A stretch of DNA of 11,084 nt from the NCBI GenBank assembly GCA_041263285.1, contig JBFSVS010000024.1, positions 1 to 11,084 of the forward strand. The letters are read 5' to 3'. Every line of letters begins with the position of its first letter. Position 1 is the stretch's first letter. This document shows, in pieces, positions 7,537 through 11,084 of the stretch. Position numbers and translations under genes: made by a program. The DNA comes from Acidiparvus fluvialis. Lineage in GTDB: Bacteria; Acidobacteriota; Holophagae; Holophagales; Holophagaceae. The notes under the pieces were generated by a model. That model searched no databases and was not told the origin of the DNA. It saw only the letters and a list, made by a program, of their open reading frames with translations.

Positions 7537-8730
7537 ATGCTTGGCCCATGGATGAAGATTGGTTGTTTACTTTTCGTAGCCCCGATCGTTTGGGGCCAAG
7601 ATACAAAAGCTATCGAGGATAAGTGGATCAATCAGTTTCGTCGCGAAGCCAAACCCCCAACTGTTGAAGTTACCCAAAGTCTAACGGTCGATGAAATACA
7701 GCAAATCAGAATATTTAACGACATTCGAACTTCTGTTGTCTATATTGCTCCGGTGGAGACATCATCGAAAGATGAATCAACGTCCCTAGGACCCCGCACG
7801 TCCACTTCGGCCACAGGGATGGTCTGGGATCATTTTGGCCATATCGTCACCAATGCTCACGCCGTTCTAGTCAATCAAAGTGTGCGGTCCTCCGAGGGAT
7901 TCATCGAAACTCAGGGACTCGCTGAAGAGGTCGAAGTCACCCTGGCCAATCAAAAGAAATACAAGGCTCGCGTGATCGGTCATTCGTTCGCTTACGACCT
8001 CGCTGTTCTTCAGGTTTTTGCCCCCCTTAATGAACTAAAGCCCGTTCGTTTAGCCTCTAGTAGTAATTTAAAAATTGGTCAAAAAGCCATGGTGGTGGGT
8101 AATCCGTACGGCTTAGATCATACGTTATCGGTTGGCGTCGTTTCGGCACTTAAGCGAGAGGTGATCAATGTCATCTCTCCCCAAATTGGCGGAGTAACAA
8201 TCCGCGATGCAATTCAGGTTGATGCAACCATCAATCCTGGAAATAGTGGGGGCCCTCTTTTGGATAGTCAAGGGCGTGTGATTGGCATGACGACCGAAGT
8301 AGTTACGAAAGCCGATGGCCTAAGCAATGCCCGAATCGCTTTTGCGATTTCTACCGAAACAATGATCAGCGTTATTCCGGAACTCATTGCTCAAGGGCGA
8401 CTCAGGCTTCCCCAATTAGGTTTTATCTCCGCCACGGATTTAACCCAAAAGTCCTTAGGCCTCCAAGGCCAAGGAGCCTTAGTCGAATCAGTCTTGGATA
8501 ACAGTCCAGCTCAGCTCGGAGGCCTCAAGGGAACCCGAAGAGATCTGGCCGGCAATCCTTCGATGGTTGGAGACTTGATTGTCGACTTCGAAGGACGGCC
8601 CGTCTTGAGTGCGGGGCAGCTTTTAGGTTATTTAGAACAAAATAGAAATCGAAACAACTACCGCTTGATCGTTAAGCGCGGCGAAGAAATGATCAATCTT
8701 ACTATCTCGATAAAGAAATCTAAGCCCTAG
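7537..8730 (+). CDS. HtrA/Deg-type periplasmic serine protease with one PDZ domain
   Basis: This S1C-family protease or chaperone degrades or refolds damaged envelope proteins. The 397-residue protein starts with a Sec signal (1-20, CLLFVAPIVWG then Q). The trypsin-like domain (about 58-285) has an intact triad: H108 in TNAHAV, D154 in YDLAVLQV and S237 in NPGNSGGP. GNPYGL (188-193) precedes the active-site loops. A single PDZ domain (about 293-392) includes 'LGF', 'ALVESVLDNSPAQLGGLKG' and GDLIVDFEGRPV. The GTRRDxxGN insert before GDLI resembles the Deg1/HhoA style of PDZ rather than E. coli DegP. One PDZ makes it DegS/HhoA-like in size. About 16 extra residues lie between His and Asp compared with DegP (segment 113-129). 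ATG is preceded by AGGA. The gene ends in a shared CTAG with the opposing barrel gene. Confidence 0.94.
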   Translation: MLGPWMKIGCLLFVAPIVWGQDTKAIEDKWINQFRREAKPPTVEVTQSLTVDEIQQIRIFNDIRTSVVYIAPVETSSKDESTSLGPRTSTSATGMVWDHFGHIVTNAHAVLVNQSVRSSEGFIETQGLAEEVEVTLANQKKYKARVIGHSFAYDLAVLQVFAPLNELKPVRLASSSNLKIGQKAMVVGNPYGLDHTLSVGVVSALKREVINVISPQIGGVTIRDAIQVDATINPGNSGGPLLDSQGRVIGMTTEVVTKADGLSNARIAFAISTETMISVIPELIAQGRLRLPQLGFISATDLTQKSLGLQGQGALVESVLDNSPAQLGGLKGTRRDLAGNPSMVGDLIVDFEGRPVLSAGQLLGYLEQNRNRNNYRLIVKRGEEMINLTISIKKSKP

Positions 8731-9407
8731 TAACGAATACCTACCCCAAAAGTCCACAAGCGATTAAATTCTTGTCCGGTCCCCTGAGTATTTAAGAGAT
8801 CGAGCAAAGATTGCGTTGAGTTCACGACAACCGGTTTATTCGCATTCAGGGGCTGCTGCCAACTAGCAGTGATATAAGCATCCACAGGCACAAATGGAAT
8901 TCTATAACGCGCACCCACCCGCATCCATGTCCGTCCAATAGTTTTAGAGTTCGAGACCTTATCTAAAATAACTTCATACGATTGAAAACGCTGAATGAGG
9001 CCAAACTCGCCACCAACCCCAATAAAAGGGGCCCAAATAATCGCATTCAGCCCTACGCCCAACCCTTGTTGTTTCACAGAACTCGTTAAATTTATTTGCG
9101 TCTGTGAAACGGGAAGGCCAGTTGTGGGTAGCTGAGCCATCGTTCCCTCGTTTTTGAAATCACTATATTCCAAACTTCCATCAAGACTAAAAAGCCCTGC
9201 ATCAAAAATTGCCTTGCTTCCTGTAACGATATACCCTTTACCCGTATCAAACTCTCCCCCCTGAAGAGCGGTTGTGCCCGTCAATAAGGTGTTAGGTAAA
9301 TTACTGCTTTTGGGAGAGGGAATCTCTAGACGGATGTCCCACTGAGCAGAGAGCGGAAGTACCACGATCATAGACACCAGGACGCATCGAAATCTTCTTT
9401 GTTTCAC
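8727..9407 (-). CDS. Outer-membrane beta-barrel protein, unassigned
   Basis: A secreted protein of 226 residues, probably a small outer-membrane barrel. The start is set at GTG 9407, not at an upstream in-frame GTG (9419). GGAGGA at 9417-9412 lies at ideal distance before 9407, and that start gives a textbook signal peptide (MKQRRFRCVLVSMIVVLPLSA, then QWD). The mature part shows alternating polar/hydrophobic strands rich in Gly, Tyr, Phe and aromatic pairs (for example GLGVGLNAIIWAPFIGVGG, TWMRVGARYRI, DAYITASWQQP). It ends in WTFGVGIRY with a terminal aromatic, the usual BamA-recognition signature. The mature chain contains no cysteine. The family and ligand are not recognised. Its GTG overlaps the stop of the thioredoxin-like gene (GTGA), so the two are translationally coupled. 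Its own stop shares CTAG with the protease gene. Confidence 0.82.
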   Translation of the reverse strand: MKQRRFRCVLVSMIVVLPLSAQWDIRLEIPSPKSSNLPNTLLTGTTALQGGEFDTGKGYIVTGSKAIFDAGLFSLDGSLEYSDFKNEGTMAQLPTTGLPVSQTQINLTSSVKQQGLGVGLNAIIWAPFIGVGGEFGLIQRFQSYEVILDKVSNSKTIGRTWMRVGARYRIPFVPVDAYITASWQQPLNANKPVVVNSTQSLLDLLNTQGTGQEFNRLWTFGVGIRY

Positions 9408-9952
9408 AAGTTCCTCCACTTAATTGAACATCCAAGCGATGGTTTTTGGTCTGTTGAAATTGGCTGATGATTTAGCATACCCTCAATGGCTTTTCTCAAA
9501 TCCTGACTTGTTACGAGCTGCGGGTCTTTCCATGAATCATCCAGTCTTCCTCGGTATACCAAGCGGTGATGGGCGTTAAAAAGAAAAAAATCTGGAGTAC
9601 ATTCTGCACCTAAACTACGAGCCAAATCTTGCGATTGATCCCAAAGGTAAGGAAAAGCATAATCTTTATGTTGCGAGCGTTGGACCATAGCCTCAAAACT
9701 ATCCTCGGGGTAGGCATCAGGGTCGTTAGCATTAATTCCAATCACCTGAATGCGGCCGCGATAATCCCGAGTGAGTTGATCGATGCGGCCATCCACGGCT
9801 TGAACGTATGGGCAATGATTGCACAGGATTGCTAAAACCGTAGGGGTGCCTTGGAGATCAACATTTGACCAATGCTGGCCCTGGGCTGAGGGCAAAGAGA
9901 AAGCAGGCATGGCCAGCCCCAAAGGGGTCATACTAGAGAAGGTTAATCCCAT
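9404..9952 (-). CDS. Thioredoxin-fold, peroxiredoxin-like protein (CxxC)
   Basis: AhpC/TSA-type thioredoxin-fold protein of the group with a CNHCPYV active site (the 'PRX-like 1' type), presumed thiol-disulphide or peroxide-handling. Numbering is from a TTG at 9964. The N-terminal segment 'MPAFSLPSAQGQHWS' enters the fold. CNHCPYV (C48 and C51) replaces the single peroxidatic Cys of true peroxiredoxins. ECTPDFFLFN (C122, cis-Pro P124) and the family's typical end 'PSLGCSIKW' (C179) are present. No signal peptide is seen, so it is probably cytoplasmic. ATG at 9952 (182 aa, GGTGA about 5 bases upstream) is preferred over TTG at 9964, whose AGGGG is too close. It is first in a two-gene unit with the barrel gene, overlapping by GTGA. 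The biochemical role of this subgroup is not well defined. Confidence 0.9.
   Translation of the reverse strand: MGLTFSSMTPLGLAMPAFSLPSAQGQHWSNVDLQGTPTVLAILCNHCPYVQAVDGRIDQLTRDYRGRIQVIGINANDPDAYPEDSFEAMVQRSQHKDYAFPYLWDQSQDLARSLGAECTPDFFLFNAHHRLVYRGRLDDSWKDPQLVTSQDLRKAIEGMLNHQPISTDQKPSLGCSIKWRNL
9412..9417 (-). promoter_or_regulatory. Shine-Dalgarno that decides the barrel gene start
   Basis: Read on the minus strand, GGAGGA is followed by ACTT and then GTGA. This is the strongest ribosome-binding site seen in the window. It lies inside the last codons of the thioredoxin-like gene and would itself be within the coding region if the longer GTG start at 9419 were used. This is the main argument for starting the barrel protein at 9407. 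Confidence 0.8.
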
Positions 9953-10024
9953 ATTTTCACCCAATACCCCTCTGCAAGATTACCAAGCGATTATTTGATT
10001 CTGCTGATGAGCATAACAAATGGG

Positions 10025-10030
10025 TATAAT
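10025..10030 (+). promoter_or_regulatory. Perfect -10 box (TATAAT) before the Ig-like lipoprotein gene
   Basis: TATAAT stands 63 bases before the GTG start, in the A/T-rich divergent spacer between the thioredoxin-like gene and the lipoprotein gene. No good -35 is found at 16-18 bases (TTGATT at 9995-10000 is 24 bases away). If it is a promoter it is weak or activator-dependent. No convincing promoter for the opposite gene was identified in the same spacer. Confidence 0.4.
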
Positions 10031-10093
10031 ATTGAACAATTTTTACTCGATAAATAACTATCAATCCTGGACAAACAAGGGGCGTTTACACCT

Positions 10094-11084
10094 GTGACCC
10101 ACAGAAAAATATATATTTCCCTCGTCGCCCTATTGACGCTTATTTCTTGTACCGGATCGGGTCCTGTTCGGGGGGATGGTAATCCAGCTCCATTTATCGC
10201 TTGGTTCACTGCCAGCCCTCCGGGAGAGGGTAAGAATGTTAATACCATACTGAGAGGACAAAATGCAGTATTACAATATTCTTTTTCAGGCGGAACCGGT
10301 GTCATCACGCCTACGGTTGGCAATGTAAATTCAGAAGCGCTCTCCACCGTCAGTCCTCTCGTCACCACCACGTATACGCTTGTGGTCACAAATTCAACGG
10401 GTAAATCGGTCTCCTCAACTGCCACCGTAAATGTTAATTCACCCCCCACCGTTTCTGTTCAACCCTTGGCGTCTCAAACGATCCCTTACGGTTCGCCCGC
10501 CACATTAAATATTTTGGCTACTGCCACCGATGCTCTTTCTTATCAGTGGTACAAATCAGGGAAGCCACTTTTGGGTTCCACCCAAAATTCTTTGACTCTA
10601 TCTTCGGTCACTGAAGACGCCGTCTATCGTTGCGATGTCACGAATACATTAAACGGTACATTGAATACGACCCCATCTAATAACGCGGCTATTTACGTCA
10701 ACCGAGTTTTGATTACTGAACAACCCGTGGGGGGGTCCACGGTTCTCGGTGCCGGCATTAGGTTGATGGTTAATGCCGAAGGCTCAGGTCTGATAAGTTA
10801 TCAATGGCTAAAAAATGGATCCACGATCGATTCTGCCACTGGCTCTTCTTATCTAGCTACCTCAAGTGGAGTTTACACATGCCTCGTGACGAGCACCCGA
10901 AACAATGTTCCGGTGAGTCAATTGAGCAACCCTGCCACTGTCACAGTAAACGACACTCCGACGGCCACCTCTCTCACCGCCGGAGCTTCAACGATCACCT
11001 CCGGTAATTCCACCACTCTGACACCGACGTTCTCGGGCGGTACCGGTAAGATTGGTACCACCGCGGGTGGCAATGACGTCACCG
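10094..11084 (+). CDS. Ig-like domain surface lipoprotein, N-terminal part (3' end outside window)
   Basis: The frame is open from GTG at 10094 to the window edge (330 residues so far). GTG is chosen because a stop lies upstream at 10055-10057, no other usual start codon lies between, and AAGGGG is 11 bases before it. The N-terminus is a lipoprotein signal: basic THRK, hydrophobic IYISLVALLT, lipobox LISC with C19. T20 at +2 is compatible with the outer membrane. Domains: a Gly/Thr-rich beta module (about 50-115, FSGGTG...TTTYTLVVTN); Ig-like domain one (about 119-203: YQWYK with W152, YRC with C180); Ig-like domain two (about 206-286: YQWLK with W238, YTC with C263); then a second FSGGTG module starting near 290. 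Such tandem Ig-like lipoproteins are presumed surface adhesion or scaffold proteins. The specific function is unknown. A minus-strand open frame over 9991-10449 is its shadow. Confidence 0.87.
   Translation, partial: MTHRKIYISLVALLTLISCTGSGPVRGDGNPAPFIAWFTASPPGEGKNVNTILRGQNAVLQYSFSGGTGVITPTVGNVNSEALSTVSPLVTTTYTLVVTNSTGKSVSSTATVNVNSPPTVSVQPLASQTIPYGSPATLNILATATDALSYQWYKSGKPLLGSTQNSLTLSSVTEDAVYRCDVTNTLNGTLNTTPSNNAAIYVNRVLITEQPVGGSTVLGAGIRLMVNAEGSGLISYQWLKNGSTIDSATGSSYLATSSGVYTCLVTSTRNNVPVSQLSNPATVTVNDTPTATSLTAGASTITSGNSTTLTPTFSGGTGKIGTTAGGNDVT

Noticed and set aside
9408..9419. Longer start (GTG at 9419) for the barrel protein.
   Set aside because: It would place the strong GGAGGA ribosome-binding site inside the coding region and add acidic residues before the signal peptide; GTG at 9407 fits better.
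9991..10449. A 152-codon minus-strand open frame.
   Set aside because: The plus strand in the same place encodes a clear lipoprotein signal followed by Ig-like modules; the minus frame is low-complexity Thr/Val/Pro shadow sequence.

Overview
The window looks like chromosomal DNA of a diderm (Gram-negative) bacterium. It encodes an outer-membrane beta-barrel with a C-terminal aromatic residue, an exported lytic transglycosylase, an HtrA-type envelope protease and a lipoprotein carrying bacterial Ig-like modules. The Ig-like lipoprotein with 'FSGGTG...TTTYTLVVTN' modules next to a fused B12 mutase is reminiscent of Acidobacteriota (Holophagae-like) genomes. That placement is from memory and is not proven by the sequence. 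No rRNA, tRNA, CRISPR array, insertion sequence or phage gene was seen.

Layout, left to right. Positions 1-63 hold the last 20 codons of a RidA/YjgF-family gene on the + strand. Converging on it is a minus-strand run of three genes: a DinG/XPD-type iron-sulphur helicase (start near 3466), a lytic transglycosylase (563-1396) and an unrecognised helical, acidic-tailed protein (84-566). The last two overlap by 4 bases (ATGA). Divergent from the helicase is a BlaI/MecI-type repressor gene (3541-3939). Its start codon sits in nested inverted repeats, and no BlaR1-like sensor is visible. It converges on a very large minus-strand gene (3987-7391) for a fused isobutyryl-CoA mutase, IcmF.

A 145-base divergent spacer separates icmF from an HtrA/Deg-type serine protease (7537-8730). 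The protease gene ends in a 4-base CTAG that is also the stop of the opposing gene, an outer-membrane barrel (8727-9407). The barrel gene is translationally coupled (GTGA overlap, strong Shine-Dalgarno) to the upstream thioredoxin/peroxiredoxin-like gene (9404-9952). After a 141-base divergent spacer, a + strand gene (10094 to the window end) begins with a lipoprotein signal and continues through Ig-like modules past the edge.

Functionally, the right half is dominated by envelope proteins: protease, barrel, redox protein and surface lipoprotein. The middle is a B12-dependent acyl-CoA carbon-skeleton rearrangement enzyme. The left half mixes DNA maintenance and cell-wall turnover. The genes are recognisable families in an ordinary arrangement. 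I found no convincing new multi-gene system. The points most worth a second look are the dyad structures at the blaI-like start, the two DUF4124-like segments flanking the transglycosylase domain, the redox-barrel gene pair and the unpaired cysteines of the Ig-like domains.
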